A DNA stretch of 64,000 nucleotides from the NCBI GenBank assembly GCA_037102815.1, contig BTPP01000008.1, positions 992,001-1,056,000 of the forward strand. The letters are read 5' to 3'. Both the position numbers and the translations under genes were made by a program. Numbering within the stretch: position 1 is the stretch's first letter; each line of letters begins with the position of its first letter. The DNA is from Neurospora intermedia (taxonomy: Eukaryota; Ascomycota; Sordariomycetes; Sordariales; Sordariaceae). The notes under the pieces are model-generated. The model saw only the letters and a program-made list of their open reading frames with translations, did not search any database and was not told the origin of the DNA. Positions 37,479 to 47,326 of this stretch are shown piece by piece.

Positions 37479-38277
37479 TCGCCCCCTTGCCATTTCAAGG
37501 CGTTTACCCTTCAGCTCTAATCCCATCATCACAAACATTGTGGCTTTAAACTGCCTAACCATTCCGGCCGTAGATACTTCATTTTGACCTTGTCCTGCTT
37601 TGAAGAAGCATCCACGGTTCCATTCATTTTCTTCCAATGTGTTTTCCTTCGCAGCATTTTTGACACGGGTTTGGGTTCATGGGGCCCGTTCTTCTCTCAT
37701 AATTGCTCTTTGCATGGCCTGCTTCCCAGGATAGGCTATAATGGGAGCCGACGCTGTGTTGGCACCACCATGGTACAGTTGAGAGGTTCGAGCGGTGTTT
37801 GAGCAGCATATTCAAGAGGAGGAAATTTTGCAATTATTATACCCCCTTCTTTCCTACTGGGATCCTACTTCCCTATGGAAACCAGTCAGAATCTCAGGCC
37901 GTTGACGTCCCTGTCATGGCTAATAAAGTGTGTGGGGCAACAAAATAGGGGGGTGGAAAGAAAAAAAAAGGGGATAGGGAGCATGAGGGTTGCAGCATTG
38001 AGAGAAAAGATTCGTTGTCAGAGTTATGTTGGGTCCGACTACGTTAAGGCGTTTAAGCGACATCAGTCCGCTGAAGTTTAGATTTGCGGCAGCGATTGAA
38101 GATGCTTAGGCCTGCGAACGAGGCCTCGTCCCATGGAATATGATTAAATTTTCATCGATCCTTGCTATGCACATTGGTAAAGTATGAGAACTGAGCCGCT
38201 CTTTTCACTTTTCTGTCGCGTGAACATGTACTAAGTAGTAAGACATGCAGATAGCTCTCGAGTTCAAACTGTTGTAC
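37479..38277. other. Convergent intergenic region
   Basis: This region holds the 3' ends of the zinc-finger gene and the glutathione transferase gene. Small ORFs only; I see no gene. Confidence 0.6.
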
Positions 38278-39330
38278 TCAAGGTAAGCCCCTCCCACTCC
38301 TCGTCGCCCTCCCCACTTCACTCTGTGTCGTATCCTCCGCATACCTCTTATACGCGCCCACATACTGTTCATCCTCGCTCCACGTCTTCTTGACACTGTC
38401 CCTCTCCGTCACAGCCTTGTACCACTCCTCCCACCTCTTCCAGATCTCCTCATCCACCTCACTTCCCCTCTGACCACTGGGGGGGATCCCGACTCCGCCT
38501 GGTTTGTAATGATCCATCAGGAATAACCGCTTCGCCCAAGGCGCTAGCATGATGTCTACTAGACTAAACTTGTCGCCTAGGAAGAAGGGGCCTGGGGAGG
38601 AAGAAGGGGAAGAGGCATCAAGCATTTCTTTAGCGAACGCTTTCAGGTGTCCGTGGAACTCACTTCGGATCTCGTCGATGGTGTAGGGTTTGTCGGGGGT
38701 GTGCTGAATAAAGCGGTAAAAAGCCGGCACCACCCTCGAAGAGATATGGTCGATCCACAGTCTGCACCTCGCCCTTTCGTAGGCGTCGTCTTGCGGGAGG
38801 AGTGGGTCCCCGTACGTGTTCTCATCCGCATACGCCTCATCCAAATACTCGCATAGCACCAAGCTCTCGTACAAGGGCTTGACCTCCTTCACCGTTCCGG
38901 TCTTGGGGTCGGTGGAGGTGGGGACTGCGAGGGTGGGCACAAGACCCCGTGGATTGAGCGCGAGGAACTCGGGCGCTTTGTGGTACGGGTTGATCTCGAT
39001 GTATTGGTGCGGAATGTTTTTCTCGGCGAGGGTGATCCAGACTCGCTGGACAAAGGGACAGAACCACCCGCCGTAGAGCTTGAGGGGGTGTGGAGAAGAG
39101 TGTGAGGAAGCGAAGAGCGCGGCGGCGCCGGTGGGCGAGCCTTGGAGGGAGGTGTCGACCGAAGCCGGCTTTTGGGTGGAGGGGTTAGAGGAGGAGGAGA
39201 AGGAGGACATGGTACAATGGTGGACTTGAACGGGGACCGGGAGCGATCTTGTGTTGAGCTTCAGGACAAATGGGGTTCTGATGGAGGAGCTGAGAGTTCG
39301 AGGGAGCTTGGAAACTAAGCGTTGGCACAT
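38278..39330 (-). CDS. Omega-like glutathione S-transferase
   Basis: Single exon, 350 aa. The N-terminal thioredoxin fold starts near residue 82 with LYGGWFCPFVQRVW. Cys91 in CPF is the catalytic position of omega-class transferases, which do thiol transfer and deglutathionylation rather than classical conjugation. NPRGLVPTL carries the conserved cis-Pro, and YESLVLCEYLDE is the glutathione-binding Glu-Ser region. A helical C-terminal domain follows (residues about 170-320). The first 40 residues are Arg/Ser/Leu-rich without acidic residues, like a mitochondrial presequence; a second in-frame ATG at 39210 (MSSFSSSS) would give a cytosolic form. Family known, substrate unknown. Confidence 0.85.
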   Translation of the reverse strand: MCQRLVSKLPRTLSSSIRTPFVLKLNTRSLPVPVQVHHCTMSSFSSSSNPSTQKPASVDTSLQGSPTGAAALFASSHSSPHPLKLYGGWFCPFVQRVWITLAEKNIPHQYIEINPYHKAPEFLALNPRGLVPTLAVPTSTDPKTGTVKEVKPLYESLVLCEYLDEAYADENTYGDPLLPQDDAYERARCRLWIDHISSRVVPAFYRFIQHTPDKPYTIDEIRSEFHGHLKAFAKEMLDASSPSSSPGPFFLGDKFSLVDIMLAPWAKRLFLMDHYKPGGVGIPPSGQRGSEVDEEIWKRWEEWYKAVTERDSVKKTWSEDEQYVGAYKRYAEDTTQSEVGRATRSGRGLP

Positions 39331-39753
39331 GGAGGTAGGTCAATGCGGAGAGGAGGGTATCAAGCTTGGGGTTCCTGTCCGGTATTCACTGGTGGGTTGT
39401 TATTTTAGGAGGGGGATGGGAAAAGGGCAGTATGTACACTTAGGTACAATCAACCAAACAGGAGGGGTAGAGGTATCTAATGACGTGATTGAGAATAGGG
39501 ATTCGCGAGAAGTGAGGGGGAGGGAAATGGGGGTTTGAGGGGAAGGTGGGGATTAACGTCTAACCCTAACCCCAAATCTCCCAAAAATGATACAATATGT
39601 ACATAAAGGGGACTGTTTACAGTTTATTACCTAGCTTACACCTTTAAATTCACAACCAGTCATGATGTTCTGAGGCACAAGACCAGACTTCTTGATACCG
39701 CACAGTTGATATTGAATAAGCTGCCTGATCCTTCATAGCTTCATTCTCATCCA
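39331..39753. other. Spacer between two minus-strand genes
   Basis: GST promoter region. It includes CTAACCCTAACCCC at about 39560-39573, two telomere-like units only, and G/A-rich sequence. No gene seen. Confidence 0.55.
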
Positions 39754-40067
39754 TTAGATAATACCAAGTCGAAACTTTTTGGGACCATACTTGGAACCGT
39801 GACCCTGTCCTGCTTCAGGACCCCTAGTGAGACCCTGGCACGAACCTCCACTGGCGGGCAGTCCCGGTATAGCAAGACCGTGCTCGGGCTCGGGCAGGGG
39901 GGCGGTCTTGTCGGCGCGTGGGACACGGGTGGTCTGAGTTTGGTGTTGGTCTTTTATCTAGAGGCAGATGGTAGAGGCTTAAAAGCAACACTTACCGGCT
40001 CCCAGCCGGCGCCGTGGATGATGTCGTGACCAAGCAGCTCGAGGTAGCTGTCAACTTGGCGAGGCAT
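39754..40067 (-). CDS. Predicted 83-aa hypothetical protein, two exons
   Basis: I do not recognise this protein. Exon 1 is 40067-39996 (24 codons, MPRQVDSYLELLGHDIIHG...). A GTAAGT donor starts the 62-nt intron 39995-39934, which ends in CTCAG. Exon 2 is 39933-39754 and ends KKFRLGII then TAA. The two exons join in phase 0 without a stop. The start context ATCAACATGCC is good, and the 160 nt upstream on this strand have no other ATG, so a real small transcript is plausible. Exon 2 is Gly/Pro-rich. The branch point is not a clear consensus match, which lowers confidence. The neighbouring GST gene has the same orientation, 423 bp downstream. Confidence 0.45.
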
Positions 40068-41035
40068 GTTGATAGACGTGTAGCTGTGTGGCTGTCGTGT
40101 GCGTGTTTTATTTTGATACAATGTCTTTGATTCAGCCTTTGGTGTGCTTTCTCAACTGGACTGACTGTGATTGATGTCGGAGAGAGAAAGATGTGATTCA
40201 AAGGAGGAGATGAGAGCTCTATATTGAACACATCTCAAGTTGTTTCGACGTCATTTGTTTGAATCCTCATGTCCTGAGCGTTATTTTGTGGGGAAGTGTG
40301 TATCTCAACCGCAAGACGCTTCATGTGACCAGGAGGCCGTAGAGTCGAGGTTTCACAGACTTGCATCTCCAACTCGGATTGCGTGGCTTTCATTCATGTT
40401 GTTCGATTATCTTTCATTGTCGACTTTGGTCGTTCTTGAAGTCGGTATACACTAGAATGCCCTGCATGCAAAATAGTACCTAACCCTGGGTGGGAGGACA
40501 GTCCGTAACGGTACACACGTACTGTGCAGCGAAAGACCGACACTGCAGTGCCCTGGACCTGAGTGACCCACAGCTACCTAGCGAGGTGGATCAGGAACGC
40601 CCCGCAAACTGCCCTTCGCTAGTCGCTACCTCTAGGCTCCCGTCCCGATTCAGGCCGTCTCCAGGGCTCCATCAGTTGACGTCAGCCTGTAGCTTCAGAC
40701 CATTCGGTGGTGAAGCTGGACGGGAGCCAACGAAGGCCGGACACCCGACCCAACCCGCTTGCACTGCCGAGCTCCCGCCCATGCCAACTCCGGTCCCGTC
40801 GAGGCGTCGACACTGAAAGTCCATTCGAGACGCGACACAGATCGGGCTGGCAACATCAACAACAACTTTGTAACCGCAATTACTAGTCGGGTCGTGGTTG
40901 GATCGCGCAACCGCCGTGCTTCTGCTTCGTTGTCCTCAACAACTCACTGGCACATAGCAGTCTAATCAGAGGGCGGCCTCGGCGTCAGCACCCCGCGTGC
41001 AGTTGGACCCCGCCCGACCGGAGATCGCACAAAAC
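40068..41035. other. Divergent intergenic region
   Basis: Upstream sequence for the small gene (-) and the Nudix gene (+). C/G-rich near 40550-40900. Short ORFs without features; I see no other gene. Confidence 0.55.
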
Positions 41036-42102
41036 ATGCGAGGATGGACCGCCGTCTTGTTCATCATGCCAATCTTTCTTGCAGCGTTCTATCAAAGTAG
41101 AAACACCATCTCGCTTCTCCATCGCTGGCCGCCATCGTCTCCAGCTGTACTGCTAAACTCCTTGATTTCTCCCTTCAACATCCGGATCTACCGTACCATG
41201 TCGACCTTCACCCACCCAAACTACGCGGTGCCCATAACCTTGCCCGAGGGTCTTTCCCAGGAGCAGCTTCTCGAATTTCATCCGTTTCGTGTAAGAAGAG
41301 CACTCTCCTGGCTATCCTCGTCCCATGTGAGACACTGACAGGACTGGTACCTACGCAGTCTTGGATATCCACGCTTGAGAACTCCCTTGGTCTGCAAGCC
41401 CAGAACCGTTCGCACCCCTTTCACCAGGATCCCTATGTGCTCCGCTCCGTGACAATTCAGTCATTTGACCTCTTTGGCGGCAAGAGGCTTGGCTTCCTCA
41501 AGCTCCTCGCCGAAGTGACCAACAGCGCCGGGGAGAAACTCCCTGGATCCGTCTTCCTGCGAGGGCCAAGCGTCGCCATGCTTGTGATCTTGATCCCCGA
41601 AGATGCGCCCGTCGACACCGACGAGCGCTACGTTGTACTCACCGTGCAGCCACGGATACCAGCCGGTAGCCTCGAGTTTGTTGAACTGCCCGCTGGCATG
41701 GTAGATGAAGAGGGCCAGTTCGTTGGGACCGCCGCAAAGGAAATTGAGGAAGAACTCGGCTTGAAGATTCCCACTTCGGAGCTGAAGTGCCTGAGCGAGA
41801 TGGCCGACATGTCCCCAAAGAGCGACGACGGCAAGATCCAGGACGGCAATCTTCCACGAGCCATGTACCCTTCGGCCGGGGGCTGCGACGAATACATCCC
41901 CATTTACATGCACGAGAGACGCGTGCCGCGGGACACGCTCAGTGACTGGACGGGTCGACTTACGGGGCTCCGTGAGCACGGTGAGAAGATATCCCTGAAG
42001 TTGATCAAGATGCAGGATTTGTGGCGCGAGGGCGCAAGAGACGCCAAAAGCCTTGCGGCGGTGGCCTTATGGGAAAGCTTGCGAAGAGAGGGAAAGCTCT
42101 AA
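41036..42102 (+). CDS. Nudix hydrolase, plant NUDX14-like ADP-sugar diphosphatase
   Basis: Exons 41036-41290 and 41359-42102, in frame, 332 aa. The whole domain order resembles plant NUDX14 (ADP-glucose/ADP-ribose diphosphatase): a substrate-binding N-lobe, FDLFGGKRLGFLK, VFLRGPSVA, ELPAGMVDEEG, PSAGGCDE and GLREHGE. The Nudix box starts at G198; E213, E216, E217 and G219 are kept, but the early Glu and the Arg are not in canonical positions (Gly and Lys212). The first 20 residues are hydrophobic (VLFIMPIFLAAFY), like a signal anchor or organelle presequence; an ATG at 41198 (MSTFTHPNY) gives a soluble form. Fungi make glycogen from UDP-glucose, so the ADP-sugar substrate is uncertain. It converges on the second Nudix gene 89 bp away. 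Confidence 0.85.
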
Positions 42103-42191
42103 ACAAAACACGAGTGGGCGGCATACGTGTGCCGGGTGTTCTTGAGAATAACGCTGGATGGAGATGTTCGCGACTCTCGTCATTATTCCTT

Positions 42192-43084
42192 CTACGGCCT
42201 ACTCGCAAGTCCGAATTTCTGCGCAATTTGAATGCCCTTGGCGAAACTGGCCAGGCGCGCATCAAGCGCATATCCTTGAGCCTCCCATCTGACACATTCG
42301 TCCCACAAATCGTCGAGCTTAACGTGAAAGACCTCGATAAACTCGTTTTCCTCGAGCTCGGGTTTCAAGTTCTGGTTCTCCGGCAGGCTCATGTCCACAC
42401 TGACCTCGACTAGTTTGAAGTTGGTGTTACAGAACCCGGGGTCTGAGAAACCTAGGTGATTAGCGTGCGAGAACTGATACCCAAGGTAACTAAGCGCATT
42501 ACATACCGTTAAACATGATCGGCGACGTCGTCAAAGCTTGCGCAACATAGCCTGTCTCTTCCTTGAGCTCCCGGACAGCAGCCTGTTCGGCTGTTTCCCC
42601 TTTATCAACCAAGCCAGCAGGAAGCTCTATGCAGATCTTATCAAGAGGTGGACGATATTGCTTCTCGAGGAGAATCTCGCGGCCTGCGAGGTCAATTATC
42701 AACCATGCCACCAGTGATAAAAGGAAGAAACTTACCAGTGTCCTTTTCCAAAATGGCAACAACGCTTACACCGTCAAAGGCACTACCCTCGGGACGAGTA
42801 GTCCGCTCCGCGTGTTCCCATGTCCGGGTGACGCCGTCCTGGCCGATGTAGGTTGTCCTGAGCGGAAATGGTAAGTATCGTGACCTCATAGACAGGCAAG
42901 ATACCACAAGCAGCGTTTCGGTTACGCTTGTGGCAGCTGAATAAGGACTTACTTGACTAGTCTCTTCCACTCGGCCTCACTGTTGGGCTATCATTGATGG
43001 TCAGCATCGACCTGCATTGATCAAGAGGGTCAATCAACTCACCAAAAGCTCGGTAGAGATCACCCTCGCCTTGCCTTGCGACAT
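42192..43084 (-). CDS. ysa1: ADP-ribose pyrophosphatase, YSA1/NUDT5 type
   Basis: It hydrolyses ADP-ribose and related ADP-sugars to AMP and sugar phosphate. Five exons: 43084-43043, 42987-42953, 42857-42736, 42683-42507 and 42442-42192, all in frame, 208 aa (yeast Ysa1 is 231). The Nudix box is perfect: G90, E96, R104, E105, E108, E109 and G111. Typical YSA1 sequence surrounds it: the upstream TTYIGQDG and the downstream MFNDPGF and DMSLPENQ segments. Exons 1-3 are small, so no single ORF shows the whole enzyme. The protein has no targeting signal and is probably cytosolic. The upstream region carries a GATA-site cluster (43479-43824). Confidence 0.92.
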
Positions 43085-45252
43085 TTTTCGAGTAATTTTG
43101 CACTGGTCACTATCAGCTGTCTGGCTGTTCGGTTTCGTCTGATAGAAGGTGGTAAGTAGCAGCTGAGCAAAGCGGATGAACCTTTGCGTTACCCCAGGGC
43201 CGCTTGGAAAGTGACCTACAGGTAAAGATCGTGGCGGCCCGTGGGACACCTCCAAGCGGAATGCGGTTGGTGCCGTGTCAATCAGTGGGGCTGCCGCCTG
43301 AAACATCCATCCATACACTAGCGATGCTGGGAGTGCCCTCAATAGGTAGGTACACTATTCATTGACCAGGGCGTATGACCTACCTGACTAAGTCACCAAG
43401 ACTCTAGACATAGGACGCCATCAATCGCGGGTTCGGTAGAGCGGATTCGGTCACATTATTTCTGGAAGGCCTTCTTTTCTTATCTCAAACTACTTCTGCT
43501 AAAAACTTCCTCAGGGGCTATCACAAGTTTACGCATCGATATCAACTTGGGGGAAAATCCGGGTTGAATACCTCTACTTTGATGTACACCTACTGAGTAA
43601 GGTTTGTCTATATTTCGCTTATCCAAAGGTACGAGGCTTGTCCTTGTGCTGATTCATCTCATCTTATGTGATAAGATCTAATCCACGACCAGCCTTATTC
43701 CATCTCCCAATAACGCTTTGAACCACAAGACTAATCCCATGATAGGATCGTGGTACACCTTATCCACCTATAAGGCGCCTCTCGGAATGAACAACAGATA
43801 GGCAGCGCCTCTTCTTTTCTTATCGCGCCTATTTGCCGCACGTACCTGCACACCTGATGCTGTGGTTCGGAACCTGATGTTTGAAGGGACGAGGTGTGTA
43901 AGGAGAAGCATGTCGAGTGCCTCTTATTCAAATCCACGTGGTTGCTGACACTTTCCACTTGACGCCTTGAATTGCCAGATTCGAACCAAGTGGCGGACTG
44001 TGGCTGTGGGCTATGTACAACCGGAGAACTTGGAAGCTTTCACTCCCACTCTTTCTCCTTCGACAGCGACTGGCCCCCGAGATGGGTGCCTGCCGGACTC
44101 AGTGCTGCCTTTTTAGTGTCTAATGAGTAACACCAGACCAGGTCCATGTCCACAAACAAACGGCTGTGTAGCCATGGGTCAGACCGCGTTGGAATACACA
44201 CCACGTGGATACCCACTGATCCAAAAGGATGGTGAGAGTGGGTTTTGTGCACGGAATCACTGTCAAAAGTTGTCTGCCCAGGCCACACTATCCACAGACC
44301 ACCCTCTTCGTCGTCAAGTACAATTCCTGCTCGTGTTGACTGATTACTTTGGCATGCGTAGACGTGGTCTCGCACAGGTTATGACTAAATTCATCCCGTC
44401 CTCCCAGTTGCTCATTCCAGAATCTATCTCGATAAGGGTCGGATGAGCTCGAGTCCAAGTTAGGAAGGCTGAAACATCCCCAGCAATCGCAGGAAATTGT
44501 CCAGTGTCTTAGATCCTGTCATCCACGTTCAAGTGCTGAGCCAAAGGCACAGGTTCTTACCTCAAACAGAACGAACCAATTGTCACGAAGATCCCCGGGG
44601 CGAGGGAGGCGCAAAATAGGCGCAAGTCGTCCCAGTCCCATTATCCTTGCCACAAAACACTATTACCTCCTCACTCTCTTCTATTCTTTCAAGGTCTTCT
44701 TACTCTTACTTAGAGCAAGGCTCAGCACAAGCTTCAACACCTGCCAGACTCACAACCGATACACCGCTGAGTATCCCATTCATCTTTATCTACTGGTACT
44801 GCATATAGATCCGTTTTGTTCATGCTGTGCCTCAGACTGTGGGTTCCTAAGACCGCCCTTTCTGAGCGACCACATCCGTTGTGGTATCCCAATCTTGATT
44901 CGTTCACTCGTTATCTGCCACTTATTGCGCATACATGCCGGATCCGAGGTTAATTAGGGTGTAGTGTGGACATAGGATACCCTATCACGAGTACGACGCC
45001 TTGTTCTGGGCCGTTGCTCACGGTACCATACCACTCAACGTTCCGATCACCGTACCCAAAACTCAACCGCTTCAGTAGGTATGCATGCAGTCTGATGTTG
45101 TTCCCCCAGTGCTCTTAAAATGATTTGTTTATCCCCATTCTTTACCTATCCTTTGCCATATCCGAGTTCTTGGAATGTCAACCAGAATCAAGGTTTACTG
45201 ACTAACCTGTGCCATCTCCTCTATATTTTGATCTCACTATTAGCTATCTTAA
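43085..45252. other. Divergent intergenic region (YSA1-type / MFS)
   Basis: This 2.2-kb region contains a striking GATA cluster, described separately. The last 300 nt form the MFS leader, which has several upstream ATGs. No ORF has recognisable features. Confidence 0.55.
43479..43824. promoter_or_regulatory. Cluster of GATA-factor motifs
   Basis: GATAAG (either strand) occurs at 43479, 43618, 43670, 43759 and 43819, and GATAGG at 43741 and 43797. A 14-bp sequence CTTCTTTTCTTATC is repeated exactly at 43471-43484 and 43811-43824. HGATAR is the site of fungal GATA regulators (nitrogen, iron, light). The cluster lies 0.4-0.7 kb upstream of the YSA1-type gene and 1.4 kb upstream of the MFS gene. 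Which gene it serves is inference. Confidence 0.45.
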
Positions 45253-47326
45253 ATGGCTTTTTACAGAGATTATGAAGAGGAAGGAGTGGTACTAGGTCAG
45301 CAACGAGCTTCTTCTCCATCGTCTCTTTTCACAAATGATTCCACCCCTTTGTTGCAATCCCCAGTTCCTGAACTCAGCTACGCCGTCATCGATATCAATC
45401 CCCGGATAACTTACACCGCGCGTGGAAGGGCAGATACCATTGGCACCTCATCTACCGATACCGCCGTTGACTCCAATGCCAACAACGCCGACGATGCAGA
45501 CCGAGAACAGTATAACTCCCTACTCGAGGCGCGAAGAAAACGTTTAAAGTCCAAAATCATTCCGCTTTGTCTCAGCGTCATGTTCCTCCTTGACCTCAGC
45601 GTTGGGCTCAGTGTGCCACCAACTAACGCTGTGGAGGAGAGCATCATTTGTCGCAACTTACATCCGGATGTTGTCTCGCGATTCGGAAACAGCACGGCGA
45701 GCATACTTCTAAGCGATAATCCAGTGTGCAAGGAGGACGGTGTTCAGAGCTACTTGGCCACGTTGCAGGGGTGGCAGGCCACTTTTGACTGCATCCCAAG
45801 CATTCTCATGACGGTACCGTTTGGTATTTTGTCGGATAAATGGGGCCGAAGACCGGTGCTTGCGCTAGCGATGTTGGGGTCTATGTTGCAGATGTTTGCG
45901 TTGTCTACTATACGTATGTCTGGCTCTTGGATCTGGTAGTTTGGTGGTGGTAGACTTGCAACTGAGCGCATTGCAGTATTCCTCCCGAACATTTTTCCGA
46001 TATGGACGGTTTGGCTTACCTCTTCGTTTCTGCTGTAAGTCCACTTCCCAAGTGTTGGCCCGAGTCAATGGAATATCCTCATCTGACCGAAGCCAACACA
46101 TCAGCATCGGTGGAGGTGGAGGTATCATCGCAGCCATGCTCTATACCTTCATATCCGACATCGTCCCCATCGCTGAGCGAGCCACCCTTTTTTTCCAGAT
46201 GCACGCGACTTTCCTCACAGCGCGCATGATTTCTGGGCCTATAGCTGGCTCACTCATGATCACAAGTCCCTGGATTCCACTCGTCCTCTCTCTGGGCCTC
46301 ATGACTCTCGCGACCGCCACTACCCTTGTCTTCCCCGAAACTCGACATCTGAAAGCCCAAGCTTCATCAACAAAACGGCTAGACAATGAAGATATTTCAA
46401 CCCATCTCTCCACAGACGATGAAGACGTTGGTAAACCCATGTTGTCTTCCTTCTTACCGCCGCTCTCCCCCCTTACCCAACCTGAGGCTCAGCAACCCAT
46501 CACCACCAGGATCAACGGCCTCGCCACCTCTCTCCGCTCTTTCACCCACTTCCTCACCACCAACAAAAGAATCTGTATCCTCACCCTCGCCCTCGGCCTT
46601 GTCGTCATTGGCAAATATGCCCAAGCCCTCCTACTCCAATACGCCACGAAGCGCTTCCACTACTCCTGGTCCGAAGCTTCGTATCTGCTCACCATCCCGA
46701 ACTTTACTTCGCTGATAACCCTCCTCTTCATCCTGCCGTTCGTTTCCTCCTTGCTGCTTGGCACTTCTTCTTCTCCCCTTCTTTCTCTCTTTTCTTCCTC
46801 CCTCTCCTCTTCTGATACCTCCCACACCTCTTCTGGGACACACTTCTACCGCCTAAACCTCACCCCCCTCACCCCGCTACAAAAAGACCTCCACCTAGCC
46901 CGCGCCTCCTCCCTCCTCCTAACCCTTGGCTGCCTCCTGATTGCCCTTGCCACAACCCGCTTGGGGTTTACATCCGGAATGATCCTCTTCGCTTTAGGTT
47001 CCGGGTTAGGCTCGACGTTAAGAAGCTTGTTGAACGCGTTAGTGGACGAGGAGCACATGGGCCTACTGAATAGCGTGGTGGGATGGTTGGAGATGGTGGG
47101 CATCATGGTTGCGGGACCGGTGTTAGCGGAGGGAATGAGTGAGGGGTTGAGGAGGGGGGGCGGTTGGGTGGGGTTGCCGTTTTGGATGGCGGGGGGGTTA
47201 CTGACGGGGGCGAGTGGGTTGGTTTGGGTTGTGAGGGCTGGTGGGGAGGATGAGAAGGGAAAGAGAGAGGCGAATGTGAATGGGAGGAGAGAGGAAAGAG
47301 GAGACGGGGAAGGAGAAGAGGTGTGA
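45253..47326 (+). CDS. Major facilitator superfamily transporter
   Basis: Exons 45253-45913, 45977-46034 and 46105-47326, in frame, 646 aa. An acidic, Ser-rich cytosolic tail (1-95) precedes TM1 (about 102-122). The MFS loop 2-3 signature GILSDKWGRRPV is at 191-202. LIGGGGGIIAAMLYTFISD opens the TM4-5 area. A long variable central loop (about 335-400) and a Ser-rich loop near 475-495 separate the halves. The tail is Glu/Arg/Gly-rich. It resembles fungal SLC46-like MFS proteins; the substrate is unknown. The middle exon is only 58 nt, so the uninterrupted ORFs misread the junction regions. It has no obvious metabolic partner, but the GATA cluster lies upstream. Confidence 0.85.

Noticed and set aside
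39560-39573. CTAACCCTAACCCC, telomere-like units
   Set aside because: Only two units; consistent with chance or a promoter box, not a telomere or interstitial array.
39958-39995. Alternative 38-nt intron in the 83-aa gene using the CTCTAG acceptor
   Set aside because: It keeps the frame but is shorter than normal Neurospora introns; the CTCAG acceptor giving 62 nt is preferred.
43975-43990. GGTTCGAAT-like box B on the minus strand
   Set aside because: The flanking bases do not pair as a T-arm, and no box A or acceptor stem was found.
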